NCBI RefSeq assembly: GCF_035610345.1
Contig: NZ_CP141212.1
Location: forward strand, 2,113,976-2,177,975
DNA from: Sinorhizobium meliloti
Lineage (GTDB): Bacteria > Pseudomonadota > Alphaproteobacteria > Rhizobiales > Rhizobiaceae
Reading direction: 5' to 3'
Length of the DNA: 64,000 bases
Shown in pieces: positions 45,473-54,328 of this stretch. The notes beneath the pieces are model-generated. The model worked only from the letters and a program-made list of their open reading frames with translations, had not been told where the DNA came from and searched no databases. The position numbers and the translations under genes are program-made. Position 1 is the first letter of the stretch, and every line of letters starts with the position of its first letter.

Positions 45473-45501
45473 TTGTTAAACGGAAATTCCCCATCCGTCA
45501 A
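45473..45501 (-). promoter_or_regulatory. Sigma-70 promoter of ilv leader
   Basis: On the minus strand TTGACG (45501-45496), a 17-bp spacer and TAACAA (45478-45473) are near-consensus and lie 9 nt before the leader ATG at 45464. Confidence 0.65.
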
Positions 45502-45644
45502 CGGCTTTGGCGTGTCCCGATCGGCACGGCCTGCGAGCAACCAGTTATTAAACCGCAGCCGCTATCCTGGGACACAGCAAGGAAAAGGCGCCGGATTCGG
45601 CGCGCATCCTGCTGCTGATTGGCGTTTTCGCCCGAGGTGCTGCG

Positions 45645-47681
45645 TTGCTCGAAAGTGGAAATCAATCGGCGCCTCGCGCCGCCGAGACGGATCGCCGCGA
45701 TACATTCAAGCCCGGCAATCGATTTCTCGGGCGGGTCGTCGCCTGCAACGGCTCGCGCGCCACGATCGCGGCGGTCGCCGAAAATGGCGAGACTTCGCTC
45801 ACCGAGCTCTGGTCGGTCGGCAAGTTGGTTTCGATTTCCGTCGGCACCAACCGTGTCGTCGCACTCGTCTATTCGATGCAGACCGTTTCCGAGGGCTGGG
45901 GCGAAGAGGTCAACAATACTTTCCGCATCGAAGTGGAATTGATGGGCGAGGTTCATGTCGGTGCGGATGGGCGGGAAGAGTTTTCCGCCGGCATCAGCCG
46001 CTATCCCTATCTCGGAGCGATTGCCCACCGCATCCGCGTGAGCGATCTCGCCCGCATCTACGACTCCGGTCAATCGGACAGTTGCGTCATCGGCACGCTG
46101 ACGCAGGACGAAAGTCTCGACGCCACCATCCATGTGCCTTCCATGCTTGCCAAGCACTTTGCGATCGTCGGCACCACCGGCGTCGGCAAGTCGACCGCCG
46201 TGACACTGCTCCTGAACAAGGCGATCGCCGCCGACCCGAAGCTGCGTGTGCTGATCCTCGATCCGCACAACGAGTTCGCCGCCGCGTTTCCCGACCAGGC
46301 GGTGGTAATCGACACGGATACACTCGACCTCCCGTTCTGGTTCTTCCGGCTCGAGGAGTTGGCCGAGGTCATCTTTCGTGGACGCCCGCCGGTGCCGGAC
46401 GAACTCGACATCCTGCGGGACGTCATCGCGGACGCGAAAAAAGCATTCAAGGGCGGCGAATCCGCCCTGATGCGGCGGCAGACGGAAAAGAGCTCGATCA
46501 CCGCGGATACCCCCGTCCCATACCGCATTGCCGATCTTCTGGCGCTGATCGATGAGCGCATCGGTCGGCTGGAGGGACGCAACGACAAGCCGTACCTGCG
46601 CTCCCTCAAGGTCAGGATCGTCTCCGCAGTCAACGATCCGCGCTACCATTTCATGTTCTCGCAGAACACGATCACGGACACGATCGAGGACACGATTGCA
46701 AAGATCTTCCGCATTCCCGGCGACGGCAAGCCGATCGCCACCTTCGAGCTTGCCGGGATCCCTTCGGAAGTCGTCAACTCCCTCGCCTCCGTGCTCTGCC
46801 GCATGGCCTTCGAGATAGGCCTCTGGGGCAATGGCGCCATTCATATGCTGGTCGTTTGCGAAGAGGCGCACCGCTATGTGCCGGCCGATCCGTCGCTCGG
46901 CTTTGTGCCGACACGCCAGGCTATTTCACGGATCGCCAAAGAGGGTCGCAAATACGGAGTCTCGCTCGGCATCATTACCCAGCGGCCGGGCGAGCTCGAT
47001 CCGACGATCCTGTCGCAATGCTCGACGGTCTTCGCCATGCGGCTCGCCAACGATCGCGACCAGGAAATCATCCGTTCGGCGATCGCCAATTCGTCGATCT
47101 CCACCACCAGCTTCATTTCCTCGATCGGCAACGGCGAGGCAATCGCATTCGGCGAGGCGGTCGCAGTGCCGATGCGCATGCGCTTTGCCCGCGTCGACGA
47201 TGCGCGGTTGCCCCGCGCCCACGGCATCACCGACAAGGTTGACGACGACGCGCCGCCCCTCGCCGACCTCCGTTCGATCATCAGCCGAATGCGTGCCGTC
47301 AACGGTCCCGACATATCGAGTTTCCAACAGAGCTATCTGGCGTCACAGACCAAGCAGGCGCCGGCGCTCGAGGACAATATCGGGAGCGGGAGAAGCACCG
47401 GGACCGAGATCGCGGACTCCCATTCGCGACGATACCCCGCATTCGAGCCCTATAGCCCCGACATGCTTCCCCGCCCGTCCGAGCCGGGAAACCAGGAGTT
47501 CGAACGCTTCAGCCGGATCCGCGAGCAGATCCTGTCCGGAGAGGCGGAACGGATGTCGGGCCGGCCCGCCGAGGCGCCCGGCCAACCGGATGCAGGCTTC
47601 GCCACGCCGGCACCGCGTCACGAGGGGTCCCTTCGCGAAAGCCTGCTCAGGCGACCACTCGGCAGCCTCATCCGCAAATAG
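45645..47681 (+). CDS. HerA-like ATPase (DUF87)
   Basis: This 678-aa FtsK/HerA-fold ATPase has Walker A IVGTTGVGKSTAVTLLL near residue 170, a Walker B-like stretch MLVVCEEAHRYVP, and GIITQRPGELDPTILSQC, the sensor region shared with HerA. The C-terminal 120 residues are Ser/Pro/Arg-rich and probably disordered. No NurA nuclease or other HerA-partner gene is adjacent. The TTG at 45645 has GAGG upstream and is the chosen start. Confidence 0.82.
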   Translation: MLESGNQSAPRAAETDRRDTFKPGNRFLGRVVACNGSRATIAAVAENGETSLTELWSVGKLVSISVGTNRVVALVYSMQTVSEGWGEEVNNTFRIEVELMGEVHVGADGREEFSAGISRYPYLGAIAHRIRVSDLARIYDSGQSDSCVIGTLTQDESLDATIHVPSMLAKHFAIVGTTGVGKSTAVTLLLNKAIAADPKLRVLILDPHNEFAAAFPDQAVVIDTDTLDLPFWFFRLEELAEVIFRGRPPVPDELDILRDVIADAKKAFKGGESALMRRQTEKSSITADTPVPYRIADLLALIDERIGRLEGRNDKPYLRSLKVRIVSAVNDPRYHFMFSQNTITDTIEDTIAKIFRIPGDGKPIATFELAGIPSEVVNSLASVLCRMAFEIGLWGNGAIHMLVVCEEAHRYVPADPSLGFVPTRQAISRIAKEGRKYGVSLGIITQRPGELDPTILSQCSTVFAMRLANDRDQEIIRSAIANSSISTTSFISSIGNGEAIAFGEAVAVPMRMRFARVDDARLPRAHGITDKVDDDAPPLADLRSIISRMRAVNGPDISSFQQSYLASQTKQAPALEDNIGSGRSTGTEIADSHSRRYPAFEPYSPDMLPRPSEPGNQEFERFSRIREQILSGEAERMSGRPAEAPGQPDAGFATPAPRHEGSLRESLLRRPLGSLIRK

Positions 47682-47793
47682 AACGGAAGCGGAGGGTACG
47701 GTGCGTCCTGACCGCTCAACCTGCCCTGATTGCAATTTTGGATCCGGGGGCTCCTCTCAAGCGTTGAGGTGACGTCAAGGCGAGGAGACGATC

Positions 47794-48144
47794 ATGGACG
47801 ACACTGACGCATGGAGAAACGAGCGGCGCCTCTGGCTTGAGGGCTCCGATCCCTATCGCGAATTGCTGGACGAAGACTGCATCATGGCATTCCCTGCGCC
47901 GGTTGGTCTGCTGCGCGGACGATCGGTCATAATCCGAAGTCTCCAGGGAATTCCGCGGTGGGAACATCTCACGATCAGCGAGAAAGTCATGAGCCGGATC
48001 GGCGAGAACTTCATCGTGCTCGGCTATCTTGCGGAGGCGCGACGCGCGGAAGGTGGGCCTTATGCGGCGTGTTGTACCTCGACCTATCACGGCGTGGGAG
48101 CAGACTGGAAGCTCATTCAACACCAGCACACACCGGTTGATTGA
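47794..48144 (+). CDS. SnoaL/NTF2-like small protein
   Basis: This 116-aa protein fits the NTF2-like (SnoaL, DUF4440) fold by length and by the ending CTSTYHGVGADWKLIQHQHTP. GGAGACG precedes ATG 47794. Function unknown. The next gene encodes another NTF2-like protein 42 bp downstream, so they form a pair. Confidence 0.65.
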   Translation: MDDTDAWRNERRLWLEGSDPYRELLDEDCIMAFPAPVGLLRGRSVIIRSLQGIPRWEHLTISEKVMSRIGENFIVLGYLAEARRAEGGPYAACCTSTYHGVGADWKLIQHQHTPVD

Positions 48145-48186
48145 CGGCCCGCAAGCCTCCGCCTCCGTTGCGCGGAGCAAATTGGG

Positions 48187-48627
48187 ATGAAAATCATGGA
48201 AGAGATTTTGACGCGCTTCTTCGAGCGCTACGAGAGCATGGCCAATCAGGTCCTTGCGGGGGCGCTTCCGGTCGGAAGTACGACCTCCGCCTTCGCCTCG
48301 GACTTTATCGCCGCCTCGCCGGCCGGAGTCATGACGGGAAAAAACGACGAAACCCTGACTGCTTCGATGGAAAAGGGTTATGCCCGCTACCGTGCTATCG
48401 GCACCAGGGAATTGAAGATCCGCAAAACCACGGTAACGCCGATCGATGCGCTGCATTTTCTCGTAAGGGTCGATTGGCGCTCCGTCTTCGACGCCGAGGA
48501 ACAGCCGGATGTCACCATCGATTTCGAGGTTCATTACCTCGTTCAGCTGCGTGGCGGCGAGCCGAAGATTTTCGGTTGGATCAGCGGCGACGAGGAGGCG
48601 GTATTGAAGGAGCACGGCATCGACTGA
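48187..48627 (+). CDS. NTF2-like hypothetical protein
   Basis: This 146-aa protein opens with the helix MKIMEEILTRFFERYESMAN and continues with VGSTTSAFASDFIAASPAGVMT and DFEVHYLVQLRGGEPKIFGWIS, a pattern of the NTF2-like superfamily. There is no catalytic signature that I can name. It follows the SnoaL-like gene in the same direction. Confidence 0.65.
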   Translation: MKIMEEILTRFFERYESMANQVLAGALPVGSTTSAFASDFIAASPAGVMTGKNDETLTASMEKGYARYRAIGTRELKIRKTTVTPIDALHFLVRVDWRSVFDAEEQPDVTIDFEVHYLVQLRGGEPKIFGWISGDEEAVLKEHGID

Positions 48628-48691
48628 CGCTTCTGATGCCGCTTCAGACCGCAGCATAATGCTCAAGGAGCCTCAGCCCTGTGCTCGTTGT

Positions 48692-49600
48692 TCAGTCCAA
48701 GGCATCCGGACCCTCCATACGCTGCCAGGTCTCGTCAAGCTGGTTGCGAAACCAGGTCATCTGACGCTTGGCATATTGCCGCGTTGCCGCCGCGCCGGCC
48801 TCGATCACCTGCGCCTCGCTCATCTCGCCTCTCAGCATCGCGGCGATCTGTGGGACGCCGATCGCCTTCATCACCGGCATCTCCGGAGGAAGGCGAAGCG
48901 CGAGAAGCGCGCGCACCTCCTCGACGGCGCCTCTCGCAAGCATCGTCTCGAAGCGTCGATCGATACGGCCATGAAGAAGCCGCCGCTCCGGCAATACGAC
49001 GATCTTCTGCGCTCGCGCCGGGTCGATGTTCACCGGCCCACGGCTCTGCTGGTAAGATCCTATCGGCCTTCCCGTGGCCTCGATTACCTCCAGCGCGCGC
49101 CCGATACGCTGCCCATCGCCGGGTTGCACGCGCGCCGCAGTCTCCGGATCGCGCTCGGAAAGTTCACTGTGCAGCGCCTCGGCGCCCTCCTCCGTCAGGC
49201 GCGCACGCAGGCGCTGGCGGATCGCCGGCGGAATCTCGGGCATATCCGATAGCCCTCCGGTCAGCGCTTTGAAATAGAGGCCCGTGCCACCGACGAAGAC
49301 CGGCAGCCGCCCTTCCTTTCGCAGCCGCGCCACGAGCGCTTCCGCTTCGCGGAGCCACACGCCGGTGGAATAGGCCCGGCCCGGCGGGACGTGACCGTAG
49401 AGGAAATGCTCGACGCCCCCCATCTCGCTTTCATCCGGCCGCGCGGTCAGGACTTTCAGCGTCCCGTAGACCTGCATGCTATCCGCATTGATCACGACGC
49501 CGCCGTGTCTTTGCGCGAGCTTCACCGCGAGCGCGGACTTGCCGCTGGCGGTCGGCCCGGTTATCAGGATCGCGTCGATGTCTTTCGCAAGGTCTTGCAT
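48692..49600 (-). CDS. miaA: tRNA dimethylallyltransferase
   Basis: This 302-aa enzyme adds a dimethylallyl group to A37 of tRNAs that read UNN codons. The P-loop is GPTASGKSALAVKLA at the N-terminus. It is followed by INADSMQVYGTLKVLTARP, FVGGTGLYFKAL and RQYAKRQMTWFRNQ, all MiaA signatures. The start codon at 49600 (or ATG 49603) overlaps the serB start on the other strand. The two divergent genes have no intergenic space. Confidence 0.93.
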   Translation of the reverse strand: MQDLAKDIDAILITGPTASGKSALAVKLAQRHGGVVINADSMQVYGTLKVLTARPDESEMGGVEHFLYGHVPPGRAYSTGVWLREAEALVARLRKEGRLPVFVGGTGLYFKALTGGLSDMPEIPPAIRQRLRARLTEEGAEALHSELSERDPETAARVQPGDGQRIGRALEVIEATGRPIGSYQQSRGPVNIDPARAQKIVVLPERRLLHGRIDRRFETMLARGAVEEVRALLALRLPPEMPVMKAIGVPQIAAMLRGEMSEAQVIEAGAAATRQYAKRQMTWFRNQLDETWQRMEGPDALD

Positions 49601-49601
49601 C

Positions 49602-50489
49602 ATGGCTCTCGTTGCCACGCTTATCGCCAATCCGTCAAATCCCATTCTGTCGCCAGCACGCGCGGAAGCGGCAGCGGAAAGCCTCGACGCGTCCGGGCTC
49701 TATTGGCTCGCGGACGGTATTGCCTGCGACATCGTGTTGAGGGATGGCGCCGAGGCCGGCGAAGCGGAAGCTCGGCTGCGCCAGGCGGTCGCCGGCGCCG
49801 CGATCGACGTCGCCGTGCAAGATGCCGAAAGCCGCCGCAAGCGATTTCTGATTGCCGACATGGACTCCACCATGATCGGGCAGGAATGCATCGACGAGCT
49901 GGCCGCGGAAGTCGGCTTGAAGGAAAAGGTCGCGGCAATCACCGCGCGCGCCATGAACGGCGAGATCGCTTTCGAGCCGGCACTCGTCGAAAGAGTGGCG
50001 CTTCTCCAGGGCCTGCCCGTTACCGTCGTCGCGGAGGTCATCGCCACGCGTATCACATTGACGCCGGGTGGCCGCGAACTGATTGCCACGATGAAGGCGA
50101 AGGGACATTACAGCGCCCTCGTCTCCGGCGGCTTCACCGTATTTACCGGCCCTATCGCAGAGAAGCTCGGATTCGACGAAAACCGTGCCAACATTCTCGT
50201 TGAAGAGAACGGCAAGCTGACCGGCGACGTTGCCCGGCCGATCCTCGGCAAGCAGGCCAAGGTCGATGCGCTCATCGACATTTCTGAACGGCTCGGCATC
50301 ACGCCGGCGGACGTCATCGCCGTCGGCGACGGTGCCAACGATCTCGGAATGCTGCAGCTTGCCGGCACTGGAGTGGCGCTCCACGCTAAGCCCGTCGTTG
50401 CCGAACAGGCGAAGATCCGCATCGACCATGGCGACCTCACCGCCCTGCTCTATCTCCAGGGATATCGCAAGACGGATTTCGTGACGTGA
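49602..50489 (+). CDS. serB: Phosphoserine phosphatase
   Basis: This 295-aa HAD-superfamily enzyme hydrolyses phosphoserine in the last step of serine synthesis. The catalytic motif is IADMDSTMIGQECIDELA, with Ser/Thr motif II (YSALVSGGFTVFTGPIA) and motif III/IV GDGANDLGMLQLAG. An N-terminal ACT-like extension precedes the core. The stop overlaps the next gene by 4 nt. Confidence 0.94.
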   Translation: MALVATLIANPSNPILSPARAEAAAESLDASGLYWLADGIACDIVLRDGAEAGEAEARLRQAVAGAAIDVAVQDAESRRKRFLIADMDSTMIGQECIDELAAEVGLKEKVAAITARAMNGEIAFEPALVERVALLQGLPVTVVAEVIATRITLTPGGRELIATMKAKGHYSALVSGGFTVFTGPIAEKLGFDENRANILVEENGKLTGDVARPILGKQAKVDALIDISERLGITPADVIAVGDGANDLGMLQLAGTGVALHAKPVVAEQAKIRIDHGDLTALLYLQGYRKTDFVT

Positions 50490-51061
50490 TCATTCTAGAG
50501 ACCGAGCGGCTCAGGCTCCGTGCCTGGGCCGAGACCGACCGCGAACTCTTTGCCGAGATCAACAACGATCCCACGGTCATGGAGTTCTTCCCGTTCCGCC
50601 GCACCCGCGCGGAGGCCGACGCGCTTTTCGACCGCAACAACCGCAACATCTTCGAAACCGGCTTCGGCTTCTTCGCGCTCGCGCTCCGTGAGAACGACGC
50701 ACCGGTCGGCTTCTGCGGACTTGCACGCACCGATCTCGAACCGCACCTGCCCGACGGCACCGTCGAGATCGGTTGGCGCCTGGCTCTCCGCCATTGGGGA
50801 AAGGGCTACGTGACGGACGCAGCCCGGGCGCTTCTCGATTATGGATTCGGCGAGAGGAAGCTTGGGGAGATCGTTGCCATCGCCGTTCCGGCCAACACGC
50901 GCTCCACCGCCGTGATGAAGCGGATCGGCATGCGCCCCGATTCCATGCGCGACTTCGATCATTCCGGCGTCCCGGACACGCATCCGCAGCTCAAACGCCA
51001 CGTGCTTTACGCAATAACCGCGGAAGAATGGCGGCGGGATGGCCTTGCCGCGAAGCGGTAG
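50486..51061 (+). CDS. GNAT family N-acetyltransferase (RimJ/RimL type)
   Basis: This 191-aa acyltransferase starts at a GTG that overlaps the serB stop (GTGA). The pattern is ERLRLRAWAETDRE, GLARTDLEPHLPDGTVEIGW, HWGKGYVTDAARALLDYGF and NTRSTAVMKRIGM, which is the RimJ/RimL subtype. The acceptor is unknown. Confidence 0.88.
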   Translation: MIILETERLRLRAWAETDRELFAEINNDPTVMEFFPFRRTRAEADALFDRNNRNIFETGFGFFALALRENDAPVGFCGLARTDLEPHLPDGTVEIGWRLALRHWGKGYVTDAARALLDYGFGERKLGEIVAIAVPANTRSTAVMKRIGMRPDSMRDFDHSGVPDTHPQLKRHVLYAITAEEWRRDGLAAKR

Positions 51062-51092
51062 CGCCCCGTCGCCACGGCCGAGAGCGCGCGCT

Positions 51093-52601
51093 CTATTCCA
51101 TCCGCACCGTCACGAAACGCAGTTCGCCGGTCTTGTTCGCGATCATCAGCAAGGCGTTGCGGCGCCCGTCGGCCTTCAGTTCGGTGACGCGTGAGGTGAC
51201 ATCCTCCGGCGTTTCCATCGCTTCCTGACCGAGTTCGACGATCACCTCGCCCGGCTCCACCCGACGCTCGGCAGCGGGCGAATTGGGTTGCACCTCGGTA
51301 ATCACGACGCCTTTGACGCTTTCGACAATGCCGAAACTCTGGCGGCGGTCGGCGTCGAGCTCGGCAAGCTTCATTCCGAGCACGGTGTCGCTTGCAGGCA
51401 GTTGCGCGGCCGGCGGCTCGCCGGGCTTCGCCTCACCGCCATTCGGCAGCACTTCGCCCGGTTTCGCATTGGCGAGCTGCTCGCCATCCTCCAGCCGGCC
51501 GAGCGTAACCCGAGCGGTCTGCTCCTTGCCGTCGCGGATAATGACCACATCGACCGCCTTGCCGACCGGGCTCTCGCCGACCGTGCGCATGAGATCGCGA
51601 ATTTCCGCGATGTCCGTTCCGTCGAAGCGGATGATGATGTCGCCCGGCTTGATCTCGCCCTTGGTGATCGGACCGCCCTCGATGATGCCCGAAACGAGCG
51701 CGCCGCGTGGGAGCTCCATCTTCAGGCTCTCGGCGATATCGTCGGTGACGGGCTGGATCCGTACACCGAGCCAGCCACGGCGCGTCTCGCCGAATTCCCT
51801 GAGCTGGTTGACGACGTTCACCGCAAGCTCCGCCGGCACGGCAAAGCCGATACCGACCGACATGCCGGTCTGCGAAAGGATCGCCGTATTGATGCCGACG
51901 ACCTCACCCTGCATGTTGAAAAGCGGACCGCCCGAATTGCCGCGGTTGATCGCCGCATCGGTCTGGATGAAACTGTCGTAGGGTCCGGCATTGATATTGC
52001 GGCCGCGTGCGGAGACGACGCCCACGGAGACGGATACGCCCAGGCCGAACGGATTGCCGACGACCATCACCCAATCGCCGATCCTGATCTTTCGCGAGTC
52101 GCCGAAGGAGACGGCCTTGAGCGGCTTCTTCGGTTCGACCTTCAGGAGGGCGAGGTCGGTTTTCGTATCCATGCCGACAAGCTTCGCCTTCAGCTTCGAT
52201 CCATCGGAGAAATTGATCTCGATATCGTCGGCATCCTGGATGACGTGGTTGTTGGTGACTATGTAGCCGGCCGGATCGATGATGAATCCGGAACCGAGCG
52301 AGTTGACCGTGCGCGGCCGGCCGCCCTCGCCGCCCTGTCCTTTGAAAAACTCGTCGAAGAACTCCTGATGCGGCGATCCTTCCGGCACCTGCGGCATCGG
52401 CGCATTGTCGTCGCTCTTGACGTTCTGCGAAATCGAGATGTTGACGACGGCGTCGAGCAGTCCCTCGGCGAGATCGGCAACGGACGGCGGGCCGGCCGGA
52501 GGCCGGGACGTGGCCGTCTGGGCCAGCGTCGCATTGGTGAATATGAGTGCCGTCGCGGCCGCCAGCACCAGGCCGCGGAAGAATTCGGGTCGTTTCGACA
52601 A
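51093..52601 (-). CDS. degP: Periplasmic Do-like serine protease (DegP family)
   Basis: This 502-aa protease/chaperone has a signal peptide (GLVLAAATALIFTNATLA) and the catalytic triad: His in VTNNHVIQ, Asp in TDLALLKV and Ser in RGNSGGPLF. Two PDZ domains follow. Translation starts at a TTG (52601) with AGGAG 9 nt upstream; no ATG fits. It lies downstream of hflKC in the same direction, and the two often act in envelope quality control. Confidence 0.93.
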   Translation of the reverse strand: MSKRPEFFRGLVLAAATALIFTNATLAQTATSRPPAGPPSVADLAEGLLDAVVNISISQNVKSDDNAPMPQVPEGSPHQEFFDEFFKGQGGEGGRPRTVNSLGSGFIIDPAGYIVTNNHVIQDADDIEINFSDGSKLKAKLVGMDTKTDLALLKVEPKKPLKAVSFGDSRKIRIGDWVMVVGNPFGLGVSVSVGVVSARGRNINAGPYDSFIQTDAAINRGNSGGPLFNMQGEVVGINTAILSQTGMSVGIGFAVPAELAVNVVNQLREFGETRRGWLGVRIQPVTDDIAESLKMELPRGALVSGIIEGGPITKGEIKPGDIIIRFDGTDIAEIRDLMRTVGESPVGKAVDVVIIRDGKEQTARVTLGRLEDGEQLANAKPGEVLPNGGEAKPGEPPAAQLPASDTVLGMKLAELDADRRQSFGIVESVKGVVITEVQPNSPAAERRVEPGEVIVELGQEAMETPEDVTSRVTELKADGRRNALLMIANKTGELRFVTVRME

Positions 52602-52810
52602 GTCGCTAGGCTCCTATCATTTCCCTTACATAACGCCGGCCCCCGGTCGTCCGGCAAGGATGATGCATGAACATCGCTCGGCTGCAACGAACTACAGCGC
52701 AGCGCGACCCGATCGAGACGCGCATCACGCGAACCTTCTCTTGAAGATACGGCGGAATTCCGAAGCGTCCAAACACGATTTCCTGATCCGGGCAGCGAAC
52801 CGGCGGCGCC

Positions 52811-53197
52811 TCAGATGGTTATTTCGTGCCCGTGCTCTTTCAGAGCCTCCACGGCCTGCTCGAGGTTGGACCCCGCGACAAAGACGTAATCGGTGCTGAA
52901 GGTGGAGTTGGCGAAGACGCCGACACCTGCCTCCGAGAGCGGTCGCAGCACCGACGATAGAACGCCTGGCACGTCGAAACTGAAGTGCTGCTCGATGCGG
53001 AAGCAGCGCCAGCCGAGCGAACTCTGCACGCTCGATGGGACACGGGCGGCACGACAGACGAGCGTCATTTCCTCGCGGGAACTGGAAACCGTCCAGAACC
53101 CCGGGCCCGGCAGCCACTCCGGAATCGCGGATCCGACGTTCAAACGGGTAATGGCATATTCGGCATCGACCAGCCGGATGAGCAATTTATGTGGCAT
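52811..53197 (-). CDS. ACT-domain protein
   Basis: This 128-aa protein has two ACT-like halves, with EEMTLVCRAARVPSSVQSSL and GVLSSVLRPLSEAGVGVFANST, the pattern of the CASTOR-type/DUF1 ACT family in alphaproteobacteria. It probably binds an amino acid. ATG 53197 has GAGG at 9 nt, better than the ATGs at 53203 and 53221. The DUF2065 gene ends 5 bp upstream. Confidence 0.8.
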   Translation of the reverse strand: MPHKLLIRLVDAEYAITRLNVGSAIPEWLPGPGFWTVSSSREEMTLVCRAARVPSSVQSSLGWRCFRIEQHFSFDVPGVLSSVLRPLSEAGVGVFANSTFSTDYVFVAGSNLEQAVEALKEHGHEITI

Positions 53198-53202
53198 TCG
53201 CA

Positions 53203-53388
53203 TTATCCTCGAAGCAACCATACGAGCCCGACGCCGACGGCCACCGAAGTCAATCCGGCCAATCGGAGCTGATGTTCAGGGACATACGGCAATCGCCTCG
53301 CCAGTTCCACCAAAACCAAAGGGGCCAGTGCGTACACCAGCCCCTCGATGATCAGGAAAAAAGCCAGACCGGTCAGAAAGTCGGACAT
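53203..53388 (-). CDS. DUF2065 small membrane protein
   Basis: This 61-aa protein has two membrane helices (FLTGLAFFLIIEGLVYALAP and LAGLTSVAVGVGLVWLL). DUF2065 members sit next to hflC in many proteobacteria, and here too it follows hflC by 7 bp. Its role in the HflKC complex is unproven. Confidence 0.87.
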   Translation of the reverse strand: MSDFLTGLAFFLIIEGLVYALAPLVLVELARRLPYVPEHQLRLAGLTSVAVGVGLVWLLRG

Positions 53389-53395
53389 CGTCCGC

Positions 53396-54328
53396 TCAAT
53401 CTGCGGTGGTCGGCGCCGCCAGGCCCGGGCTCGGTGGCGGTTGGTCCGCACCGTCCGCACTGTTGAAATAACGGAAGAATTCCGAATGCGGCGACAGCAC
53501 GATGGTTGTGTCCGGGCTGCCGATCGACTGCGCATAGGCAGCCATCGACCGGTAGAACTCGAAGAAGCCCGGATCGCGCTGGAATGCGTCGGCAAATATC
53601 TGCGTCCGCTCCGCTTCGCCCTCACCGCGCAGGATTTCCGAATCACGCTGCGCTTCGGCAACGATCTCGACCACTTGACGATCGGCAATCGCGCGGCGTC
53701 GCTGGCCTTCCTCGTTGCCCCGGGCACGGATCAGTTCGGCTTCGGCCAGACGTTCCGCCTTCATCCGATCGTAGGTCTGCTGCGAGACTTCCTGGGTCAG
53801 GTCCGTGCGGCGGATGCGCACGTCCTCGATATTGAGACCAAGCGACTCGGCATCCGCGCTGAGGTCCGTACGGACCTCACGCATCATCGATGCGCGCTCG
53901 TCGGAAAGCGCCGCCTCGAATCCCCTCAGACCGTAGACCCGGCGCAGCGACGCATCGAGGCGCGTCCTAAGCCGGGACTCCGCAGATTCCCGGTCTCCGG
54001 AAACCGTCTGCCGGAAGCGGCGGGGGTCGGCGATCTTGTAGACGACGAATGCATCCACCTCGTAGAATTTGCCGCCGGAGACCTGCACGCGGATATTGTC
54101 GAGGTCGAAACGGAGTGCCTGGTCTTCGACATACTGGACGCGATCGGCGTCCATGAAGCCGAATGGAAGCTTGAAATAAAGACCCGGTTCGCTCTTCACC
54201 TCCCGGATCTGACCGAAGCGAACGACGATCGCCTGCTGGCGCTCGTTCACGACGAAGACCGAGGAATAGACGACGAACAGGACGGCGGCGAGGACGATCA
54301 GGATTATTGAACTGCGATTGTTGATCAT
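53396..54328 (-). CDS. hflC: HflC protease-modulator subunit
   Basis: This 310-aa SPFH/prohibitin-family protein has an N-terminal membrane anchor (IILIVLAAVLFVVYSSVFVV) and the SPFH domain. With HflK it forms a membrane complex that controls the FtsH protease. ATG 54328 overlaps the hflK stop by 4 nt. Confidence 0.94.
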   Translation of the reverse strand: MINNRSSIILIVLAAVLFVVYSSVFVVNERQQAIVVRFGQIREVKSEPGLYFKLPFGFMDADRVQYVEDQALRFDLDNIRVQVSGGKFYEVDAFVVYKIADPRRFRQTVSGDRESAESRLRTRLDASLRRVYGLRGFEAALSDERASMMREVRTDLSADAESLGLNIEDVRIRRTDLTQEVSQQTYDRMKAERLAEAELIRARGNEEGQRRRAIADRQVVEIVAEAQRDSEILRGEGEAERTQIFADAFQRDPGFFEFYRSMAAYAQSIGSPDTTIVLSPHSEFFRYFNSADGADQPPPSPGLAAPTTAD

